Assembly (NCBI GenBank): GCA_947044405.1
Contig: CAMRHE010000656.1
Location: 325,001-389,000, forward strand
Length of the DNA: 64,000 bases
Origin: Leptodactylus fallax
Lineage: Eukaryota > Chordata > Amphibia > Anura > Leptodactylidae
Direction of reading: 5' to 3'
Below the pieces are notes generated by a model. The model worked only from the letters and a program-made list of their open reading frames with translations, was not told where the DNA came from and searched no databases. Positions 11,509 to 40,711 of this stretch are shown piece after piece (the stretch's first letter is position 1; each line of letters starts with the position of its first letter). A program made the position numbers and the translations under genes.

Positions 11509-11959
11509 CGATTAAATATTCAAATTAAAAATGTTGTAATGTTAAGAAAATATATGTAAAATTTTAAAAATTGCATTAGGGATTAATCAATGAAGATGTT
11601 ATTATAGAAATTTTTAGCATATTTTTTTAAAATCAATAATAAACATTTTTGGGAAAAACACATAAGTTTGCAACCCTTGTCAAGGGTCCTCTTTGTTTTA
11701 CAAGTCCCTACACTATCTAAAACCAAACAGAGCAGGACAAAAAAAACCTGAACTAAGTAAACTCTGAAAACAAACACAAAAGAAGTGAAATGTCTTTTTC
11801 AAAGAAATCATCAATCTGAGCAGATCTGATCCAGCAGGCAAGGAACTGAACTCTCTGGAGTCATAAAGTAGTTTGGTATCAAAAGGTCTATCGATACTGG
11901 TTTTGCCTGTAGTGTATGCTCCATAGCGTCAGATACATAGGTTTACTCCACATCAATGT

Positions 11960-12522
11960 CCACAGTGACATCATGGGAGAAGTTGTGTAGTTTCACGCAG
12001 GCTGGGATGATCAAGTCTACAATTAGCCATCCACAACCGGTCCCCTCCATATATCTCCTACCTAATCTGCTGCTACCTGCACACACGTAACCTCTGATCC
12101 TCCAAAGACCTCCTACTCCGCTCTTCACACAATCGTCTCCAAGACTTCTCGCGTGCATCCCCTATACTCTGGAACTCATTACCAAGACACATAAGACTGT
12201 CCCCCACAATCACAAGCTTCAAGAAGGCCCTGAAGACTCACCTATTCAGGAAGGCCTACAACCTCCAGTAACACTACTGTCTCCATACCACCACCTGAAC
12301 AGCCACTACCCCCACCTTCTGCCTCTATCCCTCTTCCCTCATAGATTGTAAGCCCTTGCGGGCAGGGCCCTGTATCACACTGTGCCAGTTGGTCACTGTT
12401 AGTATTATCTGTTTTGTATATCTTGTGTACTGTATGTAAACCCTCAAATGTAAAGCACCATGGAAGTAATGGTGCTATATAAATAAACAATAATAATAAA
12501 ATAATAATAATAGCCTGGAACA
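11960..12522 (+). pseudogene. L2-type LINE 3' end
   Basis: Encodes the L2 C-terminus on +: NRLQDFSRASPILWNSLP, then FKKALKTHLF near 12205-12250. A 3' UTR follows with GATTGTAAGCCC, TAAAGCACCATGGAAGTA and GGTGCTATATAAATAAAC. It ends in an ATAATAATAATAA tail. It is 5'-truncated, with no RT core. Confidence 0.9.
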
Positions 12523-12779
12523 ATTAGGCTCTGCTAGCAGCTTTCTGGTATGGTCTGTCTGGTTGCATCAAACAAGAGCTTATAGGAAGAGCTCTCCTTA
12601 CTACTGTAGATGCCTTGGTCACTTTAGCTACACATATTGACCAACATTTCAGGGAACACCTCAAAGAGATCTCCAATGAAAGAAGAGCACCATAGATTAC
12701 ATCCTAATTCCAAGATTACTAATTTTTTCAGCTCCTGAAGTCCCTGAGGCATCCATGCAGGTTAAGTGCCTCAAACTCT

Positions 12780-13127
12780 ATTTATTATGGTAGTAGCTTA
12801 GAGGAGGTGGAGATCTCTACTTTAGGGATAGAGGTTCCCTCTCCCAAGTTATCTGTTGCTGTTACCATAATATCTATAGAAACCCATGTACCAATAAAAG
12901 CTTTCCTGGACTCAGGTTTGGCTGGCAGTTTTATTAGTTTTTTAGTTGACAGTCTTGATATCTACAGTGCGTTTGAAAAAAAGTATGCTGGTGCCCTCTA
13001 TCAATGAAAGACCACTTCCTGAACCAGTCTAATTTGCCACAATATCCCTAGAGCTCCAAGTGGGTGCCTCACATTTTGAGATCACCCTGTACATCTTGCC
13101 TGTTTCTGTTTACCCCTTGTGTGAAGG
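12780..13127 (+). pseudogene. Gypsy-like LTR element, protease/pol start fragment
   Basis: The frame at 12807-13007 has a retropepsin-like active site, FLDSGLAGSFIS (aspartate in LDSG). After a stop, a further segment (about 13045-13127) reads like LELQVGASHFE...LYILPVSVYPL, a usual link into Ty3/Gypsy reverse transcriptase. The pol sequence stops abruptly at 13127, where LTR-like DNA begins. The reading frame is broken. Confidence 0.7.
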
Positions 13128-13128
13128 A

Positions 13129-14005
13129 TCTCGGTCCTACCAGGGACCACTCCTGGCCTATCTGAGATCACTTCGCTTACCTCACACCCACTTTCCGTGA
13201 ATGTAGGTCCGACAGAGGATAATACGAGAGACGGGCCTTCTAAATTTTATATATTTATTAACCCCTAAATGGGTCGGCACTAGACACTTAACACATACAT
13301 AGAATACATGCAGCGATGAACAAGCAGATACAAGTGGAAACAGCATAACACGGTACATAAAATAAAAATGGGGATAAAAGAAAGAAAAGAATATATATTA
13401 CCAACACCAGCTTGTGAAGGTATCTCTGACTTCCAAGGGTTGCCAGGGCACTTATCTTGTGGACGTCCAGTAGCAGATGACCTTAGCAAAGTAAAATGGC
13501 AGAAGACCTCTGGAACAAGCAGTTAGTCCATTTCTCTGAGCCCATGTGGCAGGCTCAGGGCACAGTCTTGGGCAAAGCATGCGTTGCTTACATGCGGTTA
13601 CCCCTTGTTTAGGTCCACAACAAGGCCTCAAGCCTAGCTGCTTAGGCCGCATGTCAACCACATGGTCATCACATGGTTGCCTTCCCCCACAGCTGGTCTC
13701 CAAGAAGCGTGCATCTCCAAATTCACCAGACAACAGAGTCTCGTTCAGCCTGGGCGGAGCCCTTTTGTCTCCCCTGGTCTCCTCCCTGAGTGAGGTCACC
13801 AGGGGGAGAAGCCCCCGCCCCCTCTCTACATCTCTCAGAATAACTTTTCAGTATAATTCTATGCATGATGTTTATAGAGTCTGGCTGGTAGTATAATGGG
13901 GTTCCTGGCAAGATCCCCAATACATAGACTCCAAGTTCGACACCCCAGCTCCCTTTGGGTAAGGAGATCAGTGCCTGGACCTTTCCTGGACTTTGAACTG
14001 TGACA
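13129..14005 (-). mobile_element. LTR-like sequence related to the solo LTR at 33433
   Basis: Bounded by TG...CA-type ends (TGTGAAGG at 13129; CTGTGACA ends at 14005), about 877 bp. It shares ordered blocks with 33433-34223: AAATTTTATAT.TTTA, TAACCC, GGGTCGG, an AAAATAAA-rich stretch and AGAAAGAAAAG. Strand is inferred from the adjoining minus-strand ORF at 14017-14430, which would lie upstream of a 3' LTR. It interrupts Gypsy-like pol. Confidence 0.6.
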
Positions 14006-14016
14006 TGTGTATATTC

Positions 14017-14430
14017 TTAGCGTGCGCCTTGACCTGACGCATCTGGGGATTTTATCGGGTCGACTGTAAGATGTTCCCCAGGCCAGATATTGTCATAAAA
14101 CCATAATCCCTCTGACCTCAAAATGGTGCCAGTGTGTCTAGCAATTATATGGGGATCATTTGCATACCATATCCTGTCTAAATGAACCCCCGCTGGGTTA
14201 GTGAGGGTTGCAGTCTTATGCAGATGAAGGCTTTTGACCAAATGGCTGATTGCTTCAGGGACAGGACAATAGTAGTGTGACCACATTCCATTTGCCCTAC
14301 TAGGCCTGATCTCAGGCATGGAACCCCACTGTGCAGTATTATAGACCAATATTGATATCATAAGACCATACCTGCACCTAATATCATGACACCTTGTTCT
14401 TGGGATTGCCCTGGCATTGTTTGCATGCAT
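14017..14430 (-). CDS. Unrecognised ORF next to an LTR, probably from a retroelement
   Basis: A 137-residue open frame starts just after an in-frame TAA and stops 11 bp from the LTR-like block. It is hydrophilic, rich in His, Trp and Pro, and has two Cys near its start plus one further on. I see no membrane segment and recognise no domain. Position suggests the 3'-most coding piece of a reverse-oriented retroviral-type element, possibly a surface protein fragment, but that rests on context only. It could also be a chance frame, since the opposite strand is equally obscure. No start context or promoter supports independent expression. Confidence 0.3.
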   Translation of the reverse strand: MHANNARAIPRTRCHDIRCRYGLMISILVYNTAQWGSMPEIRPSRANGMWSHYYCPVPEAISHLVKSLHLHKTATLTNPAGVHLDRIWYANDPHIIARHTGTILRSEGLWFYDNIWPGEHLTVDPIKSPDASGQGAR

Positions 14431-14948
14431 ATCTTATTGATTAGGACTTGGGTCAGATTCTCCGATGGAGACCTAGCTGCCAGTCCAACCTCTAAATCTA
14501 AGTCTGCGAAGTCCCATGTTGTTACTCCTTTCATGTTGTCTTGGTGGCACTACTGCTGGCGAAGAGTTTGTCTCCTGAAGAGTCTATTTCCCGGCAGTCC
14601 AGAAAAAAAAGCCATTCTAGGCAGTTTTTGATATCGTACCAGTTTCTGCCCCCTATATCCAGAATAATTCTATTGAATCTGAGTCTGCTAGTGTCCTGTA
14701 CCTTTTGCCAGTTCCTGATCTCCCTTTCTCCACTACTCTCACCCTGTTGTAGAAGTTGGTAAACCTCCCCCTCAAACTCTATCTGCTTATTTGGGATCTG
14801 AGGATGAATCCGAGAATGAGGACATCTTTGACTTCGAGGAGTGGGATTGGGAGTATATTGGTTGCAGTGATTTTGATCTTGTTGACACCAATGCTCCACA
14901 CTTTCTCCTCTCCAGGGCCAAGAAGATAGGACTTAAGGGAGGGAGTAC
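14431..14948 (+). pseudogene. Internal end of an LTR element before its 3' LTR
   Basis: The frame 14791-15069 has an acidic stretch (DESENEDIFDFEEWDWEY) and runs through GLKGGSTVM into the putative LTR. AAGGGAGGGAG at about 14936-14946 looks like a polypurine tract immediately before TGTAATG. No integrase signature survives, so the family call is tentative. Confidence 0.4.
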
Positions 14949-15036
14949 TGTAATGCTGGCGTTCTGTGCTTACCATTGTACTACTACTCCCAAAATGCCC
15001 TGTCCCCTGGTTATCTTGGTTTCTTACTATGCAGCC

Positions 15037-15049
15037 TGTGCTTCTCCAT
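15037..15049. repeat. Target-site duplication, left copy
   Basis: TGTGCTTCTCCAT, identical to 16691-16703, flanks the Penelope-like insertion. Confidence 0.85.
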
Positions 15050-16690
15050 TATGTATGACTTGGACTTAATATTCATGCCAGCTTCATGTCACACTGTGTA
15101 TGATCTGTGAGGGTCAAAATCACCACCTCATTACAGATAGATAACAGATCCCTCTGTCACGCACCACAAATTTTAGACTGTTTATATCCTGACCTGTTAT
15201 AAATAACTTCTCTACGTATATTGCATTTTGTTAGTCCAAGAATCCTTTTGAAGATCCATGCCTTGTGTATGTATAGTAGTATAATGTTGTACCGTGTTAG
15301 CCATAGAAAGTAGTGGAAGAGTGAAGAAATCAGGCGATACCTTTTAGAGGCTGAGTATATTTGATAGTAAGCTTTCAAGAGTACTAGCTCTCTTCTTCAG
15401 ACATGGTGTTATACAAGAACTGAAAATTCACAGATTATTTATACTCTATACACATGATCTTCAAAGGATTTTAGAGTCCTTAAAAAAACCAAAACAAAAT
15501 GCAATCTAAGTAGAGAAGTTATTTACAACAGGTCAAAAAACAATCTGGAAAGTTGTGGTGCGTGACAGAGGGATCTGTTATCTGTTTGCTATGAGGAGGT
15601 GACATTAAGTCCAAATTGCAGAGTTTGAAATTTTTGCATAAACTTGTACTCCCATTGTTTCCTTTCCTCCTGCGTCTTAAAATGTCCCATTAAAACCACA
15701 ACCCGCAAATCTTCAATAGAGTGCTTTTCTCCGGAAGAAATGTGCGGCCACTGGGAGATCTGTTCTGCTGTTATTAATATTGGATCTATGTGAGTTCATT
15801 CGTCTACCCTGTTTCCCCCACATAGAGGCCTGTGGAGGGACATTGCACACACATTATGAGGTACACCACATTGGAAGACCTGCAGGAAAATGTCCTCCTA
15901 ATTCTGTGCACCTGTTGTGACTGTGGGACAGGTACACTGTCAGCGGTGTGGATGTGCTTGCAGGTCATGCACCTTTTTTTTTTGTAGGCAAGGTGAGGTG
16001 CCATTTTCAGTTGGGGCCTTCAGGGCACTTCGGACAATAATACGCCTCAGGTTTGGTGGTTGTCGAAAGGAAAGGAGAGGGGGACTGGAAATATGTCCTT
16101 GAGTCTGTTGTCCCTATGTAGCACCGGTTGGAGCTCCTTGGTAATCCTTCGTAGGATTTCCAGCTGTGGGTTGTAGGTGACAACTAGGGGCACTCGGGCA
16201 TCTTTCTGGGTCTCTCTATATGCGAGCAGACTGTCTCTGTTAATGGCTGCCGCTTTGTTTAATTGGTTGTCCGTCACTTTTGGTTTGCATCCCAATCAGA
16301 GAAATTTCATCCTCAGATCCAGGAGGTGCTTGTTCAGGTCTGCTTTGTTGGAGCAAATACGATTGTATCGTATAGCCTGGCTGTAGATAATAGATTGTCT
16401 TGTGTGCTTGGGATGGAAGCTGTGGAAACTTCAGGACATGCTTATTAACAACAAAAAGAAAAAGCTCCACAGACTGAGACAAAAAGGCCTCATTACTACA
16501 ACCGCAACTACCATCCCAGCTCAGCAAAGCTATGTTGTTAATCCTCCTCTGAGTCAAACAAACACGAAATGTCAGTTCTCTCCAAAGATCTCTCCTTCTG
16601 CCCCTCAGCACACACTGACCTGTGTGTATTGCCTGATTGCTTCACTCTTCCACTACTTTCTATGGCTAACACAGTACAACATTATACTAC
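15050..16690 (-). pseudogene. Penelope-like element with GIY-YIG endonuclease, decayed
   Basis: On the minus strand, 16295-16047 resembles the thumb/linker end of Penelope RT (VPLVVTYNPQLE, LQPVLHRDNRLKDIFP). 16004-15804 resembles the start of the GIY-YIG domain (CMTCKHI, then NVVYLIMCVQC, GLYVGETG). Known family role: RT plus endonuclease for target-primed insertion. Frames are broken and the RT core is absent. The ends are complex: 15275-15430 is a terminal module that reappears inverted at 16627-16690, and 15055-15270 is an inverted copy of about 15445-15620. Direct repeats TGTGCTTCTCCAT at 15037-15049 and 16691-16703 mark the target duplication. Confidence 0.88.
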
Positions 16691-16703
16691 TGTGCTTCTC
16701 CAT
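16691..16703. repeat. Target-site duplication, right copy
   Basis: TGTGCTTCTCCAT, identical to 15037-15049. Confidence 0.85.
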
Positions 16704-17150
16704 GTAGCTATCCTCCTGCTGCTGATGCATCTGGGCCTGTCGACAGGGCAGGCGCACACTCCCCTCTCAGCAACTTGAGGGTTAACAAGTACACCTCCAA
16801 GCCAATCCCAGAATGGTCTGGTCTTCTTATACCTTCTCTGTCTTCAGCACAACGCTTGAGCAATACAGGTATCTAGCCTGACTAGTTCTTGCTAGGGTTT
16901 CTGTATTCTGTCCATTAATTCATGTATGAGCTCTAGCTCATTTTCTGCCCTGATCAACCTGATGTCTGTGTATGACCTCTGGTTGTTTTTGACCTGTAGA
17001 CCTGAGCTGCCCACCCTGACCCTTTGGTTTGTTTTATGAAAATGCATCCCTGCTACCTGCCATAGACCTTTGGACTCGATCATGAACCTCTAGAGCTTTG
17101 CACAAGTGTCTCTCTGGTCAGGTGCCATCTATATTGAGACCAGTTAGCAA

Positions 17151-18047
17151 CCTGGTAGTCTCACCATGGCGAATACCAGATTCCTGTACAGAAGTTAAAA
17201 GGTGAGGACCGAGGAGGCTATTTAGATAACGCCCTTGGAAGTGATCTAAAGTCAAACCAGTTAGGTGGCACAAAAGGTATACGTCCGCTGTCCATTACCT
17301 TTAAATAATAAAACCTGGATACTAAGTGCCAAAACTCTATACTTCAGTTGGGCCACCCTTTTCTTGGATGTAGGAAGCTGTCTATATTGGGGTTACAGAG
17401 GCAATGATTGATAAAACTATCTCTATTAAGGGTGACGTTTGACAAAGCAGGCATGGAGGTGACATGTCGGTATTTATTTGACTTACAGTATGTTTGGCTA
17501 ACCTCATAGTCACAATGAGCCATTCCTCTGCAGAAATCACACATATCATAATTGTACTCTCATATGTGAACACAGCCTGAAACAACTCCAGCAGCTTGCT
17601 GTAAGACAGGATGTATATCCGGCAGAATACTTGGCATTTCTTCTGGTCCTGGTAGAGAATGTGGAAGCGCCTATTGCAGAGGTAACCACAGTAGCTCCGC
17701 CACCCCATCCTTGGTTCTTTTTCCAACATCTGCTGTTGTTGGCAGATTAGCCAAATCACCCAGAGCATCACTGCATGGTTTGTGAGACTATAGTAAAAAG
17801 ATCAAAAGCCAAAAATAACTTGAAATGGAAGCAAACATGTATAGGAAACCAACAATAGGTCTCTCCTATAAAGAGAAAAAGGCATCTGGATGATCTTATG
17901 ATATTTCTGTGGGTTGGGCCCAAAAAACCCTTACACATAAGCTGTATCCATGAAAAATGGATGTCAAACAGCATAATTGGCCATTCAAAACGTTCAGGTG
18001 TATACAATTTTTTCACAACCAAGATTTGTCACTGTCAGGGGAATATA
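17151..18047. other. No feature recognised
   Basis: The open frames here (for example 17382-17771 and 17768-18022 on -) lack recognisable domains and have no splice or start context I trust. It may be remnants of retroelement DNA. Confidence 0.5.
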
Positions 18048-19622
18048 CACTACCGTTCAAAAGTTTGGGTCACCCAGACAATTTTGTGTTTTCCATGAAA
18101 ACTCACACTTTTATTTATCAAATGAGTTGCAAAATGAATAGAAAATATAGTCCACACATTGACAAGGTTAGAAATAATGATTTTTATTTGAAATAATAAT
18201 TTTCTCCTTCAAACTTTGCTTTCATCAAAGAATGCTCCATTTGCAGCAATTACAGCACTGGAGAAATTTCACCCCATGCTTCCAGAAGCCCCTCCCACAA
18301 GTTGGATTGGCTTGATGGGCACTTTTTGTGTACCATACGGTCAAGCCACTCCCACAACAGCTCAATGGGGTTGAGATGTGGTGACTGCGCTGGACACTCC
18401 ATTACAGATAGAATACCAGCTGCCTGCTTCTTCCCTAAATAGTTCTTGCATAATTTGGAGGTGTGCTTTGGGTCATTGTCCTGTTGTAGGATGAAATTGG
18501 CTCCAATCAAGCGCTGTTCACAGGGTATGGCATGGCGTTGCAAAATGGAGTGATAGCCTTCCTTATTCAAAATCCCTTTTACCTTGTACAAATCTTCCAC
18601 TTTACCAGCACCAAAGCAACCCCAGACCATCACATTACCTCCATCATGCTGGACAGATGGTGTCAGGCACTCTTCCAGCATCTTTTCAGTTGTTCTGCGT
18701 CTCACAAAAGTTCTTCTGTGTGATCCAAACACCTCAAACTTCGATTCGTCTGTCCATAACACTTTTTTCCAATCTTCCTCTGTCCAATGTCTGTGTTCTT
18801 TTGCCCATATTAATCTTTCCCTTTTATTAGCCAGTCTCAGATATGGCTTTTTCTTGGCCACTCTGCCCTGAAGGCCAGCATCCCTGAGTCGCCTCTTCAC
18901 TGTAGACGTTGACACTGGCGTTTTGCGGGTACTATTTAATGAAGCTGCCAGTTGAGGACCTGTGAAGAGTCGATTTCTCAAATTAGAGACTCTAATGTAC
19001 TTGTCTTGTTGCTCAGTTGTGCAGCGGGGCCTCTCACTTCTCTTTCTACTCTGGTTAGAGCCTGTTTGTGCTGTCCTCTGAAGGACGTAGTACACACCGT
19101 TGTAGGAAATCTTCAGTTTCTTGGCAATTTCTCGCATGGAATAGCCTTCATTTCTAAGAACAAGAATATACTGTCGAGTTTCACATGAAAGTTCTCTTTT
19201 TCTGGCCATTTTGAGAGTTTAATCGAACCAACAAATGTAATGCTCCAGATTCTCAACTAGCTCAAAGGAAGGTCAGTTTTACAGCTTCTCTTACCAGCAA
19301 AACTGTTTTCAGCTGTGCTAACATACTTGCACAAGGGTTTTCAAGGGTTTTATAAACATCCATTAGCCTTCTTACACAGTTAGCAAACACAATGTACCAT
19401 TAGAACACTGGAGTGATGGTTGCTGGAAATAGGCCTCTATACACCTATGTAGATATTGCATTAAAAACCAGATGTTTGCAGCTAGAATAGTCATTTACCA
19501 CATTAACAATGTATATAGTGTATTTCTGAATCATTTAATGCTATCTTCATTGAAAAAAATTGTCCTTTTTTTTTCAAAAATAAGGAAATTTCTAAGTGAC
19601 CTTAAACTTTTGAACGGTAGTG
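18048..19622 (-). mobile_element. Tc1/mariner element, DD38E (Intruder) type
   Basis: The 1575-bp element is flanked by TA (18046-18047 and 19623-19624). Its terminal inverted repeats are CACTACCGTTCAAAAGTTT on the left and the same 19 bases read inward from the right, then GGTCAC on both sides. It contains one minus-strand transposase. The two ends diverge beyond about 26 bp. It lies about 1.3 kb upstream of the TRIM28 promoter. Confidence 0.95.
18250..19209 (-). pseudogene. Transposase of Intruder-type DD38E element, C-terminus broken
   Basis: 319 residues. The N-terminus has paired helix-turn-helix DNA-binding motifs (SMREIAKKLKISYNGVYYVL and VSTSTVKRRLRDAGL). The catalytic triad is visible: WTDESKFEVFG, then QQDNDPKHTS, then SPHLNPIE. 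Counting from the D of QQDND to the E gives 38 intervening residues, the defining spacing of the Intruder (DD38E) family, which has been reported in frogs. The protein stops at ISPVL, too early. A family-like tail (AVIAANGAFFDESK) follows at 18258-18212 in another frame. A small deletion with frameshift therefore removed part of the C-terminus. The catalytic core itself is intact. Confidence 0.9.
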
Positions 19623-19624
19623 TA

Positions 19625-20215
19625 GTCTAAGTTAAAGTGTTGCTTGGTAGAACGTTAGAGCCTGTTTTCTACTTAAAAAGAGTAAAATAGGTTAACAAAA
19701 TATATGCACTCCTCAGCATTGAAATCGTAACATTAAGGACAAGCTGTAAGGTTATGCAAGTCGAGGAAGTAGTAGGTGTCGCTAAAATCTGTAAATGATC
19801 AAATTTTCAAGCACCTAACTCCAATCTGTGGCAGGTGGGAAGGCATAAAAGCCAGACTGAAAGCAAAGGTTTTTGGCCACATGAATCCTCAAAAATCATC
19901 AGGTTCTGGGGCGATTGTGCCAGTTATCGCCAATTGTAACAAATTGAGAGGAGCAGAATCCTTGAACTGGGAGATTTTGGTTTATACCTTCGACAGATTG
20001 CTATGTGACTAGTCTGAGATATCAGCACTGTTCAATGTTACAAGTCCCAGTGGTTGGGAGAACAATGACAAACAGGAATGACAGCAAGAGGTGTGCGGTA
20101 TACTAACAGGTTTGTGTTATAGTGATTTGGTTATGGAACCAGTGGTATAGCCATTTCTCCAGAGTGCTCCAAGAGCTGGTTTTCAACACTACAACACCAG
20201 GCCACATGTTGCTTG
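19625..20215. other. No feature recognised
   Basis: AT-rich intergenic sequence between the Intruder element and a MITE. The 78-residue frame at 19776-20012 has fragments (MNPQKSSGSGAIVP) that hint at mobile-element ancestry, but nothing I can name. Confidence 0.5.
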
Positions 20216-20219
20216 TGCA

Positions 20220-20390
20220 AGCAGGACTTTTCTCTCTGCCGATTTTGGGCAGAAACCGGGTGGACCCCATTATTGTCTATGGGGTTTGCGGGTAAGTGCT
20301 TTTTAAGCAGATAGGGTTTCCCTTTTTTTGGGTCCCCAAACGGACACGAAGAATGGAAACCAGAACGGTAGTGTGAACCTAGCGTAAACT
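20220..20390. mobile_element. MITE half, 'TTCACACTA' family
   Basis: Shares with 53025-53185 the ordered blocks CAGGACTTTTCTCT, GGGCAGAAA, GGACCCCATTAT, GTCTATGG, TTTTTTGGGTCCCCAA, GGAAACC, and AGTGTGAACCTAGC at the end. It looks like a Harbinger-like non-autonomous family with TTCACACTA termini. Only one end is clear in each copy. Confidence 0.65.
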
Positions 20391-20894
20391 AGCTGACATG
20401 TGCACATTTAACAAGAAGGTGCACCTATATCATAAATAAGCACCACAGTAAAACTAGTCTAAAAAAAAGGTGCACCAGCAAAAAGTAAGGCGAAAAAAGA
20501 GGCAGCTGATAAATAACCCCCAGTGAGTGGTGACAACATGTGTAAAAGGGCTGAAAAATTTGTTGCCACTATATGTGCAAGCAAAATAAATAAATCTCCC
20601 TTCCAAAACTTGTTAAGTATGCCATACACTTAGACAAGTAAGCAAAAATGAATCTGGAGAGAACCATTTTAGACTTTTCTAGAAGCAGTGTCAGTAGTAA
20701 TGACGATATTAGCAATATCCTAATTTAGAATTAATGAATATAATGAAGGTAATTCGCATTTATTATAGTTTGAGATTTCAGTCAGTGGCGCCAAGCTATC
20801 TGCCTGGAGTGATGCGGCCCCTCTCAGGCGCGGAGGGATTCCAAATGGAAGTAAATAGGGGCGGACAATCAGACTCTAGAGTCAGTTAGTCAAG

Positions 20895-21139
20895 CACCAC
20901 ATGGCGCCATCGGTGTCAGGCCCCGCCCCGTTCCCAGACGTCATCGCGTTTAGGGCACGCACTATTTTAATTGATTGTTCCGCCACCGTTGAGGGAGAGC
21001 GGGGGTTTCTGTACCGCGCTTTGAGCACCGCGTGTGTATTCATCCGCCATAAGCCACATTGCTGCAGAGAAAGCACAGGGGGTTTACCAACGCGTCGCGT
21101 TCATCGTGAGACAGAGAAACCGCCTGCTGCCTGGAGAAC
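20895..21139 (+). promoter_or_regulatory. TRIM28: TRIM28 CpG-rich promoter and 5' UTR
   Basis: GC and CpG density rises sharply from about 20895 (CCCCGCCCCGTTCCCAGACG, CATCGCG, CCGCGCTTTGAGCACCGCG, CAACGCGTCGCG) and continues through coding exon 1. This contrasts with AT-rich surroundings and is typical of a housekeeping CpG-island promoter. No TATA box is evident. The transcription start cannot be fixed from sequence. The ATG at 21140 has A at -3. Confidence 0.75.
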
Positions 21140-39478
<18,339 letters not shown>

Positions 39479-40705
39479 TGAAAATCCATCTGGATCTGTC
39501 CAATTATAGCCTGAGTCAAGATGACAGGCGCATGTCTAGTTTCAAAGAAGATGAAAACTGCGCAAATGACTGGAAAAATTCTATAGCCCCTTCCCCTTTC
39601 TTTCCATAGATGAGTCCTAGATGCAATGATTGATGGATGACTCTGAAAGGCCTGTAAAGTAGCGTTTAGTGAGCTCTTATCGGCTTCATTCACACAGCTT
39701 GTGTCAAATCTAAGTCTCCTTATTTCTGTAACTCCTACTACATTTTCAGATGTGTTGAAGGGGTTTTCCTGTCCCAAATAGTTTTCTACAGGATATGTCA
39801 TGAGTTTGTGATCTGTTGGGAACTAATACCCAGACCCCACACAGATAATCTGTTCCGCCAAATTCTAGGTGGTAGAAGTTACAACTGTGGACTTGGAAGT
39901 GCTCTCGGATGGCTCTTGTTCAAGTAATAGGAGCAGCACAGCACGCTTGTTGACTGTATAGCGGTCATTCTGGGTAATTAGAACACCTCTCATTACTTGA
40001 ATAGAAGCTGCCCTATGCTCTGTCCTCTGCTGTAACTTCTGGCTCTGGAAGGCTCCATAGGTCACTTACTAATGACTCATGTGGGGCTGTAAAATAACGG
40101 TCAGTTTCTTGTGTGAAACTGACTTGTCGCGTCAATGCTGGCCGAACCCCACAAGTCAGGTCATGCAAAGCTGGTATATGATCCGCTTGTTACACAGGAC
40201 TGGCATGTAGCCATATCCCTTAGTTTATAGATTTTGTGGGGTAAGTCAGGGTGAGACTGCTACTCTTTGCTCTTCAAATACACACATTTTCATCCTCACA
40301 AGGCAGCCTAGTCCAGGACCAAATCTTTCTCTCCCTGCTGCCTTTGACCCTTTGGGCTTCCCAAGTGGCTTTAGAAATATTGGTTAATAAGGTGGTTTCT
40401 GCCTTCTTTACCAATGAAATGAGCGGGGTCACTGATCTATCATCGCTGTTCAAGTTGGAAGAATGTGTTAAGTATTACACATCCAGATTAAGCCAATTTG
40501 CAGCGTCCTGTACAGCAAGTCCACAGCCAACTTGTAGGTGTGCAAAGTATTGATAACATTAGAAAAAAGTGTAAATTCACAAGACTACTCAGCCTATAGA
40601 ATTCAAGTTGGAAGTTGTAGAGTCGTAACATCTATATTACGTCATAGATCCCAAGTCTCATTCCCCCTCATCACCTACATTTTCTTGCTCACTCACATAA
40701 TATAG

Positions 40706-40711
40706 AATAAA
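40706..40711 (+). terminator. TRIM28: Candidate proximal poly(A) signal of TRIM28
   Basis: AATAAA about 1.2 kb after the stop codon, followed by TTTTGTTATGCTTTTTGTTTT, which suits a downstream U/GU-rich element. Confidence 0.5.

Larger units (their letters stand above)
8800..11510 (+). pseudogene. DIRS-type tyrosine-recombinase retroelement, decayed
   Basis: The order fits DIRS elements. An RT block comes first, with ILDDWLI around 8880-8905. An RNase H-like block follows (about 9420-9760). Then a long frame (9801-10223) has SLPEVDLMVTRLNAKVETF and AYVFPPLSMIP. Last is a tyrosine-recombinase start reading IAITSAKRIPELQ near 10620-10660, broken by a TA microsatellite, with FLPKV-like sequence near 10785. 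The end has inverted repeats at about 11253-11295 and 11448-11508 (GTAGATAATCTGTTTTCCCT and its complement). Stops and frameshifts are frequent. A 9030-9215 insertion splits the RT from the rest. Confidence 0.85.
14949..17150 (+). mobile_element. Gypsy-like LTR interrupted by a Penelope-like element
   Basis: The LTR appears to begin at TGTAATGCTGG (14949) and continue to 15049. It resumes after the insertion at 16704 and runs to roughly 17150. The resumed part has the pyrimidine- and CTGACC-rich texture of amphibian Gypsy LTRs. The right edge is a guess. TGTGCTTCTCCAT flanks the insertion on both sides. Confidence 0.45.

Noticed and set aside
13870..13920. Possible tRNA-like stretch (TCTGGCTGGTAGTATAATGGGG)
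   Set aside because: It resembles an A-box loosely but no cloverleaf or B-box could be formed; it lies in LTR-like sequence.
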